Shown: piece after piece, positions 20,942-30,384 of the stretch
Layout of the letters: every line of letters starts with the position of its first letter
Position numbering within the stretch: position 1 is the first letter of the stretch
From: Corynebacterium kroppenstedtii
GTDB taxonomy: Bacteria > Actinomycetota > Actinomycetes > Mycobacteriales > Mycobacteriaceae
Direction of reading: 5' to 3'
Assembly (NCBI RefSeq): GCF_016894245.1
Contig: NZ_CP069792.1
Span: 2,046,001-2,110,000 of the forward strand
Length of the DNA stretch: 64,000 bases
Translations under genes and position numbers: made by a program
The notes under the pieces: generated by a model
The model's database searches: none
Told to the model about the DNA's origin: nothing
What the model saw: the letters and a program-made list of their open reading frames with translations, nothing else

Positions 20942-22570
20942 GTGATTACCACCGAGGATCTTGACGTTCGCGTTGGCGCGCGAACACTTCTGACAGCACC
21001 TGGACACCATCTGCGCGTCCAAGCCAGGGATCGCATCGGTCTTGTGGGCCGCAACGGTGCAGGCAAAACGACGACCATGCGTATTTTGGCGGGAGAAACA
21101 CAGGCTTACGGTGGAACTGTTAGTCGGTCCGGCGATATTGGGTACCTTCCCCAAGATTCAAAAGAAGGCGATATCGAACAGTCGGCACGGGATCGTGTGC
21201 TATCCGCCCGTGGGCTCGATCGGCTTCGCTCTTCCATGGATCGGCAGCAGGAAATCATGGAGACCGGTACCGACGCTCGTCGCGATGCGGCGATCCGCAA
21301 GTTTTCGCGCCTTGAAGAGCGTTATCACTCGTTGGGCGGGTATGAGGCTGATGCTGAAGCCGCGCGGATTTGCGATGCGCTTGGCCTTCCCGCGCGCGTG
21401 TTAGATCAGCCACTCAAGACTCTTTCAGGTGGTCAACGGCGTCGCGTCGAATTAGCTCAGATTCTCTTCGCAGCGTCCACCGGGGGTGGAAAATCCGACA
21501 CAACGCTGCTCCTCGACGAGCCAACGAACCACTTGGATTCAGACTCCATCACATGGTTGCGCGATTTCTTGTGCAAGCATGACGGCGGTTTAGTGGTTAT
21601 CTCTCACGACGTTGAATTGCTCGAGGCCGTGTGTAACAAGGTGTGGTTCCTGGATGCCACGCGGGCCGAAGCCGATGTGTACAACATGGGGTGGAAAAAA
21701 TACCAACAGGCACGCGCCACCGACGAGACTCGTCGTCGACGTGAAAAGGCAAATGCGGAAAAGAAAGCCGCAGCACTACGGGCTCAGGCTGCACGGTTCG
21801 GGGCGAAGGCAACAAAAGCAGCTGCTGCCAAGCAGATGCTAGCGCGCGCAGACCGCATCGTCAGCGAACTCGATGAGGTCCATGTATCGGATAGGGTTGC
21901 GCATATTTCATTTCCTGAACCTGCTCATTGCGGTAAAACTCCGCTCAACGCCCACGGTTTAACGAAGATGTATGGGTCTCTCGAAGTTTTCGCTGGGGTG
22001 GACTTAGCCATCGACAAGGGTTCCCGCGTCGTCATTTTGGGTTATAACGGTGCTGGAAAGACGACCCTCCTTAAGCTCCTCGCCGGCGTCGAACGGAGCG
22101 ATGGGGAAGGGGGAATTGTTACTGGCCACGGGCTCAAAGTTGGCTATTTCGCGCAGGAGCATGACACGATCGACCCCGACGCTTCCGTGTGGGAAAACAC
22201 TGTTCAGGCATGTCCCGATTCCGGTGAACAAGACCTCCGCGGTCTCCTCGGTGCTTTTATGTTCTCGGGCGATCAGCTTCAGCAGCCGGCTGGCACCTTG
22301 TCTGGTGGTGAGCAGACCCGTCTTGCGTTGGCGGCTCTTGTTGCGTCTCGCGCGAACGTCTTGCTCTTAGATGAGCCGACAAACAACCTTGATCCTGTGT
22401 CGCGTGAGCAAGTCCTTGCGGCTTTACGGACGTACACGGGTGCGGTTGTCCTTGTCACGCACGATCCTGGAGCAGTCAAGGCCCTTAATCCGGAGCGTGT
22501 CATTGTCCTTCCCGATGGCGACGAGGACATGTGGAATGACGAGTATATGGAGATCGTGGAGCTCACGTAG
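20942..22570 (+). CDS. ABC-F family ATPase
   Basis: Soluble protein with two ABC domains and no membrane segment, the layout of ABC-F ribosome-associated translation factors. The first domain has GRNGAGKTTTMRIL, LSGGQRRRVELAQIL and LLLDEPTNHLD. A basic coiled linker (TRRRREKANAEKKAAALRAQAARFGAKATKA) follows at about residues 260-300. The second domain has GYNGAGKTTLLKLL, LSGGEQTRLALAAL and VLLLDEPTNNLD. It may be a translation factor or a ribosome-protection protein; the sequence does not decide. The GTG start has no ribosome-binding site, but a near-consensus TATACT at 20928-20933 ends 8 nt upstream. Confidence 0.92.
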   Translation: MITTEDLDVRVGARTLLTAPGHHLRVQARDRIGLVGRNGAGKTTTMRILAGETQAYGGTVSRSGDIGYLPQDSKEGDIEQSARDRVLSARGLDRLRSSMDRQQEIMETGTDARRDAAIRKFSRLEERYHSLGGYEADAEAARICDALGLPARVLDQPLKTLSGGQRRRVELAQILFAASTGGGKSDTTLLLDEPTNHLDSDSITWLRDFLCKHDGGLVVISHDVELLEAVCNKVWFLDATRAEADVYNMGWKKYQQARATDETRRRREKANAEKKAAALRAQAARFGAKATKAAAAKQMLARADRIVSELDEVHVSDRVAHISFPEPAHCGKTPLNAHGLTKMYGSLEVFAGVDLAIDKGSRVVILGYNGAGKTTLLKLLAGVERSDGEGGIVTGHGLKVGYFAQEHDTIDPDASVWENTVQACPDSGEQDLRGLLGAFMFSGDQLQQPAGTLSGGEQTRLALAALVASRANVLLLDEPTNNLDPVSREQVLAALRTYTGAVVLVTHDPGAVKALNPERVIVLPDGDEDMWNDEYMEIVELT

Positions 22571-22586
22571 ACGGGCGACTATGTAA

Positions 22587-22608
22587 TGCGCCCCTCGAGT
22601 CGGGCGCA
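22587..22608. terminator. Hairpin after the ABC-F gene
   Basis: TGCGCCC (22587-22593) and GGGCGCA (22602-22608) form a perfect 7-bp stem with loop CTCGAGTC. It is 16 nt past the stop. There is no T-run, so it is a weak or Rho-assisted terminator at best. Confidence 0.45.
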
Positions 22609-22649
22609 CCACCCTGGCAGAATCAGAAGAAAGTCCTTAGAGTGGATGT

Positions 22650-23321
22650 ATGTCTGATAAGAAGAATGTACTAATCATTGGTGGACACGGTAAAGTTGCG
22701 CTGAAGCTCGCACCCCTGCTGGTGAGAGATGGTTTCAGCGTTCATTCACTCATTCGGAATCCAGATCAGAGTGAGGACATCACCAAAACCGGCGCAAACC
22801 CGGTTGTTAAAGACGTCGCCTCCTTGACCGCTGAAGAGTGGGATGAGCTTCTCATTGGCGTCGACGCGATCGTGTGGAGCGCCGGAGCTGGTGGCAAGGG
22901 TGGTACCGAAGCGACCTATGCCGTCGACCGCGACGCAGCGATAGCATCGATCGATGCTGCTCAACGGTTAGAGAGCTCCCCGCGCTACATCATGGTCAGC
23001 TTCTGGGGCTCTACAACCGTCGACCTACCCGAGGACAACTCGCTCTATCACTATTCACTAGCCAAGCGTGCTGCGGACCAACATCTGTTGGATTCCTCAT
23101 TAGATTTCGCCATCCTGGCACCGACGGCGCTCACCATGGAGCGGGCCAAAGGAATCGACGTCCACACCGTAGAGGACACCGCAAACCAGGAGCGCCCCGC
23201 AGATACGTCCCGAGAGCTCGTCGCTCACGTAGCAGCGTATGAGGTTGAAGCACCGACTGCGCCGAATAAGATCATTCCGTTCGCCGACGGTGACTCGCAG
23301 CTAGGCGACGCTCTGGGATAG
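22650..23321 (+). CDS. NAD(P)-binding atypical short-chain dehydrogenase
   Basis: Rossmann-fold protein of 223 residues in the NAD(P)H-binding/atypical SDR group. The nucleotide motif is VLIIGGHGKVALKLAPLLV and the second-strand signature is LLIGVDAIVWSAGAGGKGGTEATYAVDRDAAIASIDAA. YHYSLAKRAADQHLL resembles the YxxxK segment. Substrate unknown. The ATG has no ribosome-binding site but a TAGAGT box (22638-22643) ends 6 nt before it. Its last 21 nt overlap the convergent amidotransferase gene. Confidence 0.85.
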   Translation: MSDKKNVLIIGGHGKVALKLAPLLVRDGFSVHSLIRNPDQSEDITKTGANPVVKDVASLTAEEWDELLIGVDAIVWSAGAGGKGGTEATYAVDRDAAIASIDAAQRLESSPRYIMVSFWGSTTVDLPEDNSLYHYSLAKRAADQHLLDSSLDFAILAPTALTMERAKGIDVHTVEDTANQERPADTSRELVAHVAAYEVEAPTAPNKIIPFADGDSQLGDALG

Positions 23322-24041
23322 CTCCCGAGAGTATGAGCGGCAGAAATCGACGAAGTTTGCGAGAATCTGCCGCGCGGGGGATACGTCGACTTTCGCGGTA
23401 GCGTTGACGATGGACGTGAACTCATCGACGCCGAAGTAACCGTAGTTGCGGTAGAACTCCATCCGCTGACGCAGCCCCGACGCATCCATTTCGGCGTGGA
23501 ATTGTGTGGCCCACTGTGTCTCACCAATCCGGAAAATCTGGATCGGGCAGGCATCACCATATGCCAACAGGGTGGCGTCCTGGGGGAGGATCTCTATATT
23601 TTCCGTGTGGCCGGTAAATGCTTGGAACGTTAAGGGAAGCGACCGGCACAGAGGGTCCGACGCGGCAGCGTCGGTCAAGCGAACCTGCGTCGGTCCGGAG
23701 TCTTCGGGATGAAGGCGGGCGATGGTTCCGCCATGAGTATCTGCTAAGACATGGGCGCCGAAGCAGATATTAATGACGGGAATCCTTATGCCTGTGAGGG
23801 CTCTTAGAAGGCGCTCGATGTGCTCCTGCTCATCGTCCTTATGAGGGTTTGTCACCGTATGGGGCGAGCCACCGACGAAGATGCCGTCGATACCGTGAAG
23901 ATCTCCCAGTTCAGCGGATTCGCTATCAAGCATTCGCTGTTCAAGCTCGTGAGGTTGAAGGCCGCTAGCGCTCATGAAGTCATAAAGTTCGCTTGCGGCA
24001 ACATCAGCTCCGTGACGAGGCGAGAACAGCACAAAATTCAT
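23301..24041 (-). CDS. Class I glutamine amidotransferase-like protein
   Basis: Stand-alone amidotransferase-fold protein of 246 residues. The nucleophile elbow reads INICFGAHVLAD with the catalytic Cys, and the His/Glu of the triad lie in QFHAEMD. Similar single-domain proteins (GuaA-N-like) act on gamma-glutamyl compounds or are of unknown function. I recall a homologue near acnR in C. glutamicum. The upstream sequence carries the 15-bp block TAGACTAAGCTGTCT (24059-24045), shared exactly with the region before metH. No ribosome-binding site is evident. Confidence 0.88.
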   Translation of the reverse strand: MNFVLFSPRHGADVAASELYDFMSASGLQPHELEQRMLDSESAELGDLHGIDGIFVGGSPHTVTNPHKDDEQEHIERLLRALTGIRIPVINICFGAHVLADTHGGTIARLHPEDSGPTQVRLTDAAASDPLCRSLPLTFQAFTGHTENIEILPQDATLLAYGDACPIQIFRIGETQWATQFHAEMDASGLRQRMEFYRNYGYFGVDEFTSIVNATAKVDVSPARQILANFVDFCRSYSRELSQSVA

Positions 24042-24109
24042 AGCAGACAGCTTAGTCTATATGGATAGATCTTGTAAATTCGCTTTTCAAGGCCAAACAA
24101 TGCCAGAGA

Positions 24110-25468
24110 TTAATTCCTAAAACCATGAACAGGCGCAGGGAGCTGACCGCCGCGACGAATAAACGTTGCTGACGATGCTCCATGAACTGGCATGATCGGG
24201 GCTCGTCCCAGAAGACCACCGAAGTCAACGTCGTCTCCCACGGTCTTCCCGGGAACCGGAATAACTCGTACAGCAGTTGTTTTATGGTTCATCATACCGA
24301 TCGCTGCTTCGTCGGCAATCATCCCAGAAATCGTCTCTGGGGGAGTATCGCCCGGAACTGCAACCATGTCCAACCCCACTGAACAAATCGAGGTCATTGC
24401 CTCTAATTTATCCAAGGTGATTGACCCTTCGCGAGCCGCATCAATCATGCCAGCATCTTCACTAACTGGAATGAAAGAACCTGATAGCCCACCAACATGC
24501 GAGCAGGCCATCATCCCGCCCTTCTTGACCGCATCGTTCAGCAAAGCCAAGGCTGCCGTCGTGCCATGCGTCCCGACCTTCCCAAGCCCCATTTCCTCAA
24601 GAATATGAGCGACCGAATCACCGATTTCAGCAGTAGGGGCGAGGGAAAGATCGACAATTCCAAAACGTTTACCTAGGCGTTCTGCGGCTAGTGCCCCCAC
24701 GAGCTGTCCCATCCGAGTCACTTTAAAGGCGGACTTCTTAATGACTTCCGCCATGTCATCAAATGAGCAATCAGGCACCTTTGCGAGGGCACGTTGGATA
24801 ACCCCGGGGCCTGATACGCCGACGCTGACTACGCAATCGGGCTCCTCAATTCCATGGAACGCGCCGGCCATGAAGGGGTTGTCGCCAACAGCGTTGGAGA
24901 AGACGACGAGTTTGGCTGGCCCCAACACCGAGTTCTCTGTGTTGGAGTGTGCCGATTCAACGATCACTTCACCCATCCGCCCGATGGCGTCCATATTCAG
25001 TCCGGCACGGGAGGAGCCAATATTGACCGATGAACATACCAACCCGGTGGATGCCAGGGCTTCGGGAATGGAATCGATAAGCGCCCGATCGTATTTCGTC
25101 ATTCCCTTTTCGACGAGGGCAGAATAGCCGCCGACGAAGTCCACACCGGTGGTTTTCGCCGCTTTATCCAAGGCGTGAGCAAGGGGTGTCGGATCCACAC
25201 AGTCTGAGGCAGCGGCGACGAGAGACACAGGGGTGACTGATACGCGCTTGTTGACAATAGGTATTCCGAGTTCTCGGGAAATCCCTTCGGCCACCGGAAC
25301 GAGATGCTCAGCGCAGCTCGTAATGGTGTCATAAATATGAGTGGCAGCCTTCTCGATATCAGAATTCGCACAGTGGAGAATGTTGATTCCCATGGTCACG
25401 GTGCGAATATCGAGACGCTGCTCCTCAATCATGGAAATGGTCTCGAGAATATTATGCTTTGTATCCAT
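24110..25468 (-). CDS. UPF0210 (PFL-like, DUF711) family protein
   Basis: 452-residue conserved protein of the UPF0210/DUF711 family. The start reads [28 protein letters not shown], with glycine-rich segments [17 protein letters not shown] and [25 protein letters not shown]. The family has a pyruvate-formate-lyase-like fold but lacks the glycyl-radical features, and no function is established that I know of. It sits 12 nt downstream of the ACT-domain gene, and this two-gene pairing is found widely in bacteria, implying joint function, possibly metabolite-sensed. Confidence 0.88.
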   Translation of the reverse strand: MDTKHNILETISMIEEQRLDIRTVTMGINILHCANSDIEKAATHIYDTITSCAEHLVPVAEGISRELGIPIVNKRVSVTPVSLVAAASDCVDPTPLAHALDKAAKTTGVDFVGGYSALVEKGMTKYDRALIDSIPEALASTGLVCSSVNIGSSRAGLNMDAIGRMGEVIVESAHSNTENSVLGPAKLVVFSNAVGDNPFMAGAFHGIEEPDCVVSVGVSGPGVIQRALAKVPDCSFDDMAEVIKKSAFKVTRMGQLVGALAAERLGKRFGIVDLSLAPTAEIGDSVAHILEEMGLGKVGTHGTTAALALLNDAVKKGGMMACSHVGGLSGSFIPVSEDAGMIDAAREGSITLDKLEAMTSICSVGLDMVAVPGDTPPETISGMIADEAAIGMMNHKTTAVRVIPVPGKTVGDDVDFGGLLGRAPIMPVHGASSATFIRRGGQLPAPVHGFRN

Positions 25469-25480
25469 ACCAACACCGGC

Positions 25481-25750
25481 CTATAACTCGTGCATGGCAC
25501 GGAAAATAGCTTCCGACTGAAGACGTATCTTGAGTTTCTGCTCTACCTCTACGGGTTTCATAGCATCCTGTAGAGCATCGAGACTTTGAGAATTCTCATC
25601 AAAATCTACTTGCAGAATCATGGTGAAATAATCACCAATAATTGTTTGAGACACGTTAGTAATATTTGCGTCTACTTTTGCCAATTGCGTGGCCACAGCA
25701 GCGATAATTCCGGTGTGATCTAACCCGGTGACGGTCATGATCGCGATCAT
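25481..25750 (-). CDS. ACT-domain protein (UPF0237 family)
   Basis: Small regulatory-type protein of 89 residues made of one ACT domain: MIAIMTVTGLDHTGIIAAVATQLAKVDANITNVSQTI, then FTMILQVDFDE. ACT domains bind small ligands such as amino acids. The frame is open to 25807, but the ATG at 25750 is chosen because TATTCT (25763-25758) ends exactly 7 nt upstream, the leaderless arrangement seen repeatedly here, and because this start gives the family's normal length. It is upstream of, and surely co-transcribed with, the UPF0210 gene. Confidence 0.88.
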   Translation of the reverse strand: MIAIMTVTGLDHTGIIAAVATQLAKVDANITNVSQTIIGDYFTMILQVDFDENSQSLDALQDAMKPVEVEQKLKIRLQSEAIFRAMHEL

Positions 25751-25953
25751 GTTATACAGAATAGCGGGAACCCATAGCAGGAAAACAACTGCGCTTCCAT
25801 CCCTCATACGTGCCTGATACGTGGCGTTTTTGCTCGCACGTGGAAGTCTGGCGCGGCGTCGTCAAGATATGCACGCAGCACCGTCAAAGGCATGAGGGTA
25901 TGAAAAAAGAGGCGCTACATAACGCAGCACCTCTGTGGTTGGCCTAACACGAC

Positions 25954-26514
25954 CTACTTGCGCAAACTGTCTTCCAAAACATCAAGGGCGAGGGGTAACT
26001 CCGGAGCAGTATCACCTGCACCAACGGCAGAGAGCACCCCATCAAAAACGACGATCAGCAACGAACAAATGACCTCAGGGCTGACATCGGTCCGCATGAC
26101 ACCGTCGTCTATCTGCTGGGAGACCCTTCGCCGCACCGCATCGTCGATACGCTTGTGTTCGCTATTCCAACGACAACGAAATGATGGGTCAGTCCGGACG
26201 AGCCTTCCCACTTCGAGCTGGGTTAATGCCCATTGGTATCCATCAGGATTGTCGACGATGTTTCGCATAACGTCGATCAGTCCGTGAGAGGCTGCAATGT
26301 CTGCCATGTGAATCGCGTCTTCGCGCGCTAGTTCAAAGAACAGACCTTGTTTATCGCTAAAGTGGTGGAAGATCGCTCCGCGGGTTCGTCCGGTCGCCTC
26401 CTCGAGCCGCCGTACTGTTGCGCCTTCGTAGCCGTATTCGGCGAAACATGTACGCGCGGCGTCGAGAATCTGTGACCTCCTTCTTTCGAGGTCAACGTCA
26501 CTGACTTTAGGCAT
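25954..26514 (-). CDS. acnR: TetR-type repressor of aconitase, AcnR
   Basis: TetR-family regulator (187 residues from the ATG at 26514). The helix-turn-helix segment is CFAEYGYEGATVRRLEEATGRTRGAIFHHFSDKQGLFFELAREDA, close to C. glutamicum AcnR, which represses acn and responds to citrate and metal. It lies 30 nt after acn in the same direction, as in C. glutamicum, so it is probably autoregulated through the acn promoter. The frame extends to TTG 26520, but the ATG is better placed behind AACAGG. Confidence 0.93.
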   Translation of the reverse strand: MPKVSDVDLERRRSQILDAARTCFAEYGYEGATVRRLEEATGRTRGAIFHHFSDKQGLFFELAREDAIHMADIAASHGLIDVMRNIVDNPDGYQWALTQLEVGRLVRTDPSFRCRWNSEHKRIDDAVRRRVSQQIDDGVMRTDVSPEVICSLLIVVFDGVLSAVGAGDTAPELPLALDVLEDSLRK

Positions 26515-26544
26515 GACCAATACCTGTTGCGAAGGCAGTCTGCC

Positions 26545-29334
26545 TTAGCTGTCTTCCTTCATCATCCGACGCAGGACGTACTGGAGGATGCCTCCGTTCC
26601 GGTAGTAGTCTGCCTCACCGGGTGTGTCGATACGAACAACTGCATCGAAGTTGACGGTTTCACCGTTTTCCTTCGTCGCGGTCACCTTGACCGTCTTCGG
26701 GATGGTGTCATCGTTGAACTTCTCGATGCCTTCAATGTCGTAGGTTTCCGTGCCATCGAGGCCCAGCGACTTCCAGGATTCGCCCTCTGGGAACTGAAGC
26801 GGGATGACGCCCATACCGATCAGGTTGGAGCGGTGAATACGCTCGAAGGATTCGGCAATGACGGCCTTAACACCCAACAGCAGGGTGCCCTTAGCTGCCC
26901 AGTCACGGGACGAACCGGTGCCGTATTCTTTACCGCCCAAGACGACGAGAGGAGTCTTTTCCTTCTCATAGTTCAGCGCAGCGTCGTAAATGAAGGACTG
27001 CGGTCCGCCTTCTTGGGTGAAGTCTCGGGTGTATCCACCGGAAACCCCATCAAGGAGCTGATTCTGCAGGCGAATGTTGGCGAAAGTACCGCGGACCATG
27101 ACTTCGTGGTTACCACGACGAGATCCCAATGAGTTGTAGTCCTTACGGGCCACACCCATGGAGTCCAGGTACTGGGCCGCCGGGGTACCGGGCTTAATTG
27201 CCGACGCGGGGGAGATGTGGTCAGTGGTCACTGAATCGCCCAACAGCGCGAGGACACGAGCGCCCTTCACGTCCTCAACCGGATCCGGTTCGACGGACAT
27301 GCCATCGAAGTAAGGGGCACGGCGAATGTAGGAGGACTCATCATCCCACGCGAATGTTTCACCATCCGGGGTATCCAGGTTCTTCCAGCGGTCGTCGCCT
27401 GCGAAGACATCTTGGTAGTCCGTCTCGTACATTTCACGGGAAATGCTGGACTCGATCGTGGATTCGATCTCATCCGTGGAGGGCCAAATGTCTTTGAGGT
27501 AGACGTCGTTGCCATCCTGGTCTTGGCCAAGTGGCTGCTCGTCAAAATCGAAATCCATCGTCCCGGCAATTGCGTAAGCAATAACCAAGATAGGCGATGC
27601 AAGGTAGTTCATCTTGACGTCTGGCGAGATGCGGCCTTCGAAGTTCCTGTTACCGGACAGGACAGCCGTTGCGGCAAGGTCAGCCTGGTTAATGGCCTGT
27701 GAGATTTCGGCGGGCAGTGGGCCGGAGTTACCGATACAGGTTGCACAACCGAAGCCGGAGAGATAGAAACCGAGGGCTTCGAGGTCTTTCCAGAGGTCAG
27801 CGCGCTCGAAGTAGCCATTAACAACCTGCGAACCAGGGGCACAAATGGTTTTGACCCATGGCTTCGCGTGCAGTCCCTTTTCAGCAGCCTTACGCGCGAG
27901 CAAACCTGCGCCAACCATCACTGAGGGGTTGGAGGTGTTAGTACACGAGGTAATCGATGCAATCGCGACCATGCCGTGGTCGAGCGTGTATTCGCCACCT
28001 TCAGGGGACTTCACGACGATCGGGGACGAGGGGCGACCCTCAGCGCCCTCGGCGGCAGATTCGCCATGGCCAGGCCGGGACTCGTTGTAGTCGGCGACAT
28101 CTTCCTTAGCAGGAGCATCTGCTTCGACAACGTCCTTGACTTCGCCATCACTGTAGTTGTGAAGGTCCTTGCGGAACTGAGCCTTAGAATCGGTGAGCTC
28201 GATGCGGTCCTGTGGGCGCTTAGGTCCAGCGATCGATGCAACGACCGTCGAGAGATCCAATTCGAGGTACTCGGAGTACTCTGCCTCCGGAGTGTTCTCG
28301 TCAAGCCACATGCCTTGTTCTTTAGCGTAAGCCTCGACGAGAGCGCACTTCTCTTCGGAACGGCCAGTCAAGCGTAGATACCTGATTGTCTCTTCATCGA
28401 TCGGGAAGATGGCCGCTGTCGATCCGAATTCTGGCGACATGTTACCGATGGTTGCACGGTTAGCAAGCGGCACTGAAGAAACGCCTTGGCCGTAGAACTC
28501 AACGAACTTACCGACGACTCCGTGCTGACGAAGCATGTCGGTAATGGTGAGGACGACGTCCGTCGCGGTCACGCCGGCGGGGATCTCACCCGTGAGCTTA
28601 AATCCAACAACGCGTGGCACCAGCATCGACACCGGCTGGCCGAGCATGGCAGCCTCGGCTTCAATACCGCCGACACCCCAGCCCAGAATTCCGAGGCCGT
28701 TTTCCATCGTCGTGTGGGAGTCAGTACCAATACATGTATCCGGGTAGGCAAGACCGTCACGGTCGAACACGACCCGGGCGAGGTACTCGATGTTTACCTG
28801 GTGAACAATGCCTGTTCCCGGGGGAACAACCCGGAAGTTGTCAAAGGCGCCAGTGCCCCAACGGAGGAACTTGTAACGCTCGTCATTGCGCTGGTATTCA
28901 ATTTCGACGTTCTTCTCGATGGCATCTTCGGAGCCGAACGCTTCGATAATCACTGAGTGGTCAATGACCATCTCTGCAGGGTTGAGCGGGTTAACCGATT
29001 CTGCCTTGCCACCCAACGTGACCACCGCGTCGCGAATGGTAGCGAGGTCAACGATGCAGGCGACACCCGTGAAGTCCTGCATAAGGACGCGGGCCGGGGT
29101 GAACTGAATCTCAGTATCGGGCTCTGCGCTCGGTTCCCAGTTTGCAACAGCTTTGATGTGGTCAACAGTAGTGTTCTTGCCATCCTCGTTGCGGAGGAGG
29201 TTCTCTCCCAAAACCTTGAGGGAGTACGGTAATTTTTCCATGCCAGGAACGGCGGAAAGACGGAAATAGTCATACGACTTATCTCCAACCTTCAACGTCG
29301 ATTTGGCATCAAAGGAGTTCTTACTTTCTGACAC
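26545..29334 (-). CDS. acn: Aconitate hydratase (aconitase A)
   Basis: TCA-cycle enzyme converting citrate to isocitrate with a [4Fe-4S] cluster. Cluster cysteines lie in [13 protein letters not shown] and [59 protein letters not shown] and [15 protein letters not shown] are diagnostic of the AcnA/IRP type. The frame opens at 29409, but GTG 29334 ([13 protein letters not shown]) aligns with my memory of the C. glutamicum N-terminus and has GGAG 6-7 nt upstream. A linker of about 60 residues between the main domain and swivel is acidic and Gly/Ser-rich. It is regulated by AcnR (operator at 29534-29549) and depends on the suf genes for its cluster. Confidence 0.96.
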   Translation of the reverse strand: MSESKNSFDAKSTLKVGDKSYDYFRLSAVPGMEKLPYSLKVLGENLLRNEDGKNTTVDHIKAVANWEPSAEPDTEIQFTPARVLMQDFTGVACIVDLATIRDAVVTLGGKAESVNPLNPAEMVIDHSVIIEAFGSEDAIEKNVEIEYQRNDERYKFLRWGTGAFDNFRVVPPGTGIVHQVNIEYLARVVFDRDGLAYPDTCIGTDSHTTMENGLGILGWGVGGIEAEAAMLGQPVSMLVPRVVGFKLTGEIPAGVTATDVVLTITDMLRQHGVVGKFVEFYGQGVSSVPLANRATIGNMSPEFGSTAAIFPIDEETIRYLRLTGRSEEKCALVEAYAKEQGMWLDENTPEAEYSEYLELDLSTVVASIAGPKRPQDRIELTDSKAQFRKDLHNYSDGEVKDVVEADAPAKEDVADYNESRPGHGESAAEGAEGRPSSPIVVKSPEGGEYTLDHGMVAIASITSCTNTSNPSVMVGAGLLARKAAEKGLHAKPWVKTICAPGSQVVNGYFERADLWKDLEALGFYLSGFGCATCIGNSGPLPAEISQAINQADLAATAVLSGNRNFEGRISPDVKMNYLASPILVIAYAIAGTMDFDFDEQPLGQDQDGNDVYLKDIWPSTDEIESTIESSISREMYETDYQDVFAGDDRWKNLDTPDGETFAWDDESSYIRRAPYFDGMSVEPDPVEDVKGARVLALLGDSVTTDHISPASAIKPGTPAAQYLDSMGVARKDYNSLGSRRGNHEVMVRGTFANIRLQNQLLDGVSGGYTRDFTQEGGPQSFIYDAALNYEKEKTPLVVLGGKEYGTGSSRDWAAKGTLLLGVKAVIAESFERIHRSNLIGMGVIPLQFPEGESWKSLGLDGTETYDIEGIEKFNDDTIPKTVKVTATKENGETVNFDAVVRIDTPGEADYYRNGGILQYVLRRMMKEDS

Positions 29335-29533
29335 AGCGAGCTCCAGTCCTCTTCTCTTTCGACTTTCAGGGGTTACAGCTGTCAGAAAACTACTGACAAA
29401 GCTGCACAACGTCGTGATTCCTCATGATCCATTGTGGCAGCATTCAAGGCCGCCTGCGCGCAATACCTTGAACTTTGCTCTCAGAATCCCATGACAAGGG
29501 GGTTTGCCCAGCATATTGCAGCCCAAACTCTAA

Positions 29534-29549
29534 CAGTACAGACGTACTG
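29534..29549 (-). promoter_or_regulatory. AcnR operator in the acn promoter
   Basis: CAGTAC-AGAC-GTACTG fits the published AcnR motif CAGNACNNNCGTACTG of C. glutamicum at every fixed position. On the minus strand it ends one base before a -10-like TAGAGT (29532-29527), so it fills the -35/-10 spacer and would block RNA polymerase. Transcription would begin near 29520. Confidence 0.88.
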
Positions 29550-29729
29550 TAAGCGAATCTGGGGCCTTATTCACCCCCAAAAGTTACTTCCGGGGCCTGA
29601 AAGTTGATCCTGTGAGATCAAAAGGTCGCCCACAAGGCATTGATTCCTTTCACTTGGGAAACGTATTGGGGTAAAGCATTCACTTACGACGCGGCACGCA
29701 GCGTCGACAACCGCATGGGAGAGTTAAAG

Positions 29730-29804
29730 ATGCGCGCCTCAAATAGAGCGCTCGCTATCGCGTTACAGTCGGCGACTTTCGGCGGGTTAGGGCAGAGGAC
29801 TTAA
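29730..29804 (+). CDS. Possible 24-residue leader peptide
   Basis: A short frame, ATG to TAA, that begins MRASNRALAI and ends GLGQRT. GGGAGAG lies about 6 nt before the ATG, which is better than many real starts here. The stop overlaps a second strong Shine-Dalgarno-like AAGGAGG (29803-29809) with no start codon at a suitable distance. It could be a regulatory leader peptide or chance. No family is recognisable. Confidence 0.2.
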   Translation: MRASNRALAIALQSATFGGLGQRT

Positions 29805-29888
29805 GGAGGCCCGAGAGCGACCCCTTCTGGCGCATTTATTAGCTGATCCACAAACTAAGGGGAAGCGCCACAGCGTTCCCAAACCTTC

Positions 29889-29913
29889 AACCTCAACTTG
29901 AGGTTCAAGTTGA
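29889..29913. promoter_or_regulatory. Two interlocked palindromes
   Basis: AACCTCAA-C-TTGAGGTT (29889-29905) and TCAACTTGA-GGT-TCAAGTTGA (29893-29913) share the same central bases and are each perfect. The half-site CTCAACTT/AAGTTGAG resembles MerR/SoxR-type operators but the spacing does not fit the usual 19-bp promoter arrangement. The regulator is unknown. Confidence 0.45.
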
Positions 29914-29933
29914 CACGCCGAGAATATTCAAAA

Positions 29934-29949
29934 CGTGGTGTAAATCACA
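29934..29949. promoter_or_regulatory. Candidate GlxR (CRP-type) binding site
   Basis: CGTGGTGTAAATCACA compared with the GlxR/CRP consensus TGTGANNTANNTCACA: the right half is perfect and the left half keeps GTG. GlxR is the global cAMP-responsive regulator of corynebacteria. It is placed upstream of the wall-hydrolase gene, and 400 nt from acn's predicted transcription start. Confidence 0.4.
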
Positions 29950-30144
29950 CTTTGTAATTATTCCGTTATCATCCCTGGTCAAGCCTTTAAGCGAGACTCT
30001 TGTCAGGATGTGAAGCTTGTTTTTTATGTGATTAGAGTTTCTTCCGATGTTCACGTGCTCTACGGTGGCACTGTTCAAAAAAATAAAGCTGTGCAACCAA
30101 AGTCGATACAAGTCAACCCCTGAGGCTAGAGAAGACTCTTCAAC

Positions 30145-30330
30145 CATCCGCCAACCGGGCATGCGGGGAAGTATGCCCGATTGACAGAAGGTGAGGGGAT
30201 CGGCACACCAACGTGGCTACAGTGGGCAGAAAGTCGTCAAGCTTTAAACCTTGACTTTCCTGTTACCACTTCCGTGGGTCGCTAGGTTCCGTAGCAAGGC
30301 TGGTTATCAGGTTTCTACCTCTATTGACTG
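30145..30330 (+). promoter_or_regulatory. Possible structured leader RNA of the NlpC/P60 gene
   Basis: Elements in order are CCGCCAACCGGGCATGCGGG with a GGGCAT/ATGCCC stem, GGTGAGGGGATCGG, and GGGTCGCTAGGTTCCGTAGC shortly before the coding start. Their order loosely recalls the ydaO/c-di-AMP riboswitch that often precedes actinobacterial wall hydrolase genes, but the conserved positions do not match well by eye. I can claim only a candidate structured leader. Confidence 0.2.
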
Positions 30331-30384
30331 ACGGCTTCAGGCATAGCTCAGACGATGAATGCTTCCGATCAAAGGAGAAATGGC

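Larger units (their letters stand above)
29335..30384. other. One-kilobase non-coding region between acn and the NlpC/P60 gene
   Basis: The largest gene-free block here. From the acn side it contains an acn leader of about 186 nt, the AcnR operator, a 24-codon frame with a good ribosome-binding site (29730-29804), two overlapping palindromes (29889-29913), a GlxR/CRP-like site (29934-29949), an AT-rich promoter-like zone around 30010-30100, and a potentially structured leader (30145-30330) ending at the ribosome-binding site of the NlpC/P60 gene. No protein-coding gene of normal size is evident on either strand. Confidence 0.7.

Noticed and set aside
29905..30162. 85-codon minus-strand frame in the acn/NlpC gap
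   Set aside because: No ribosome-binding site, no recognisable family and it crosses palindromes and promoter-like AT-rich DNA; judged chance.
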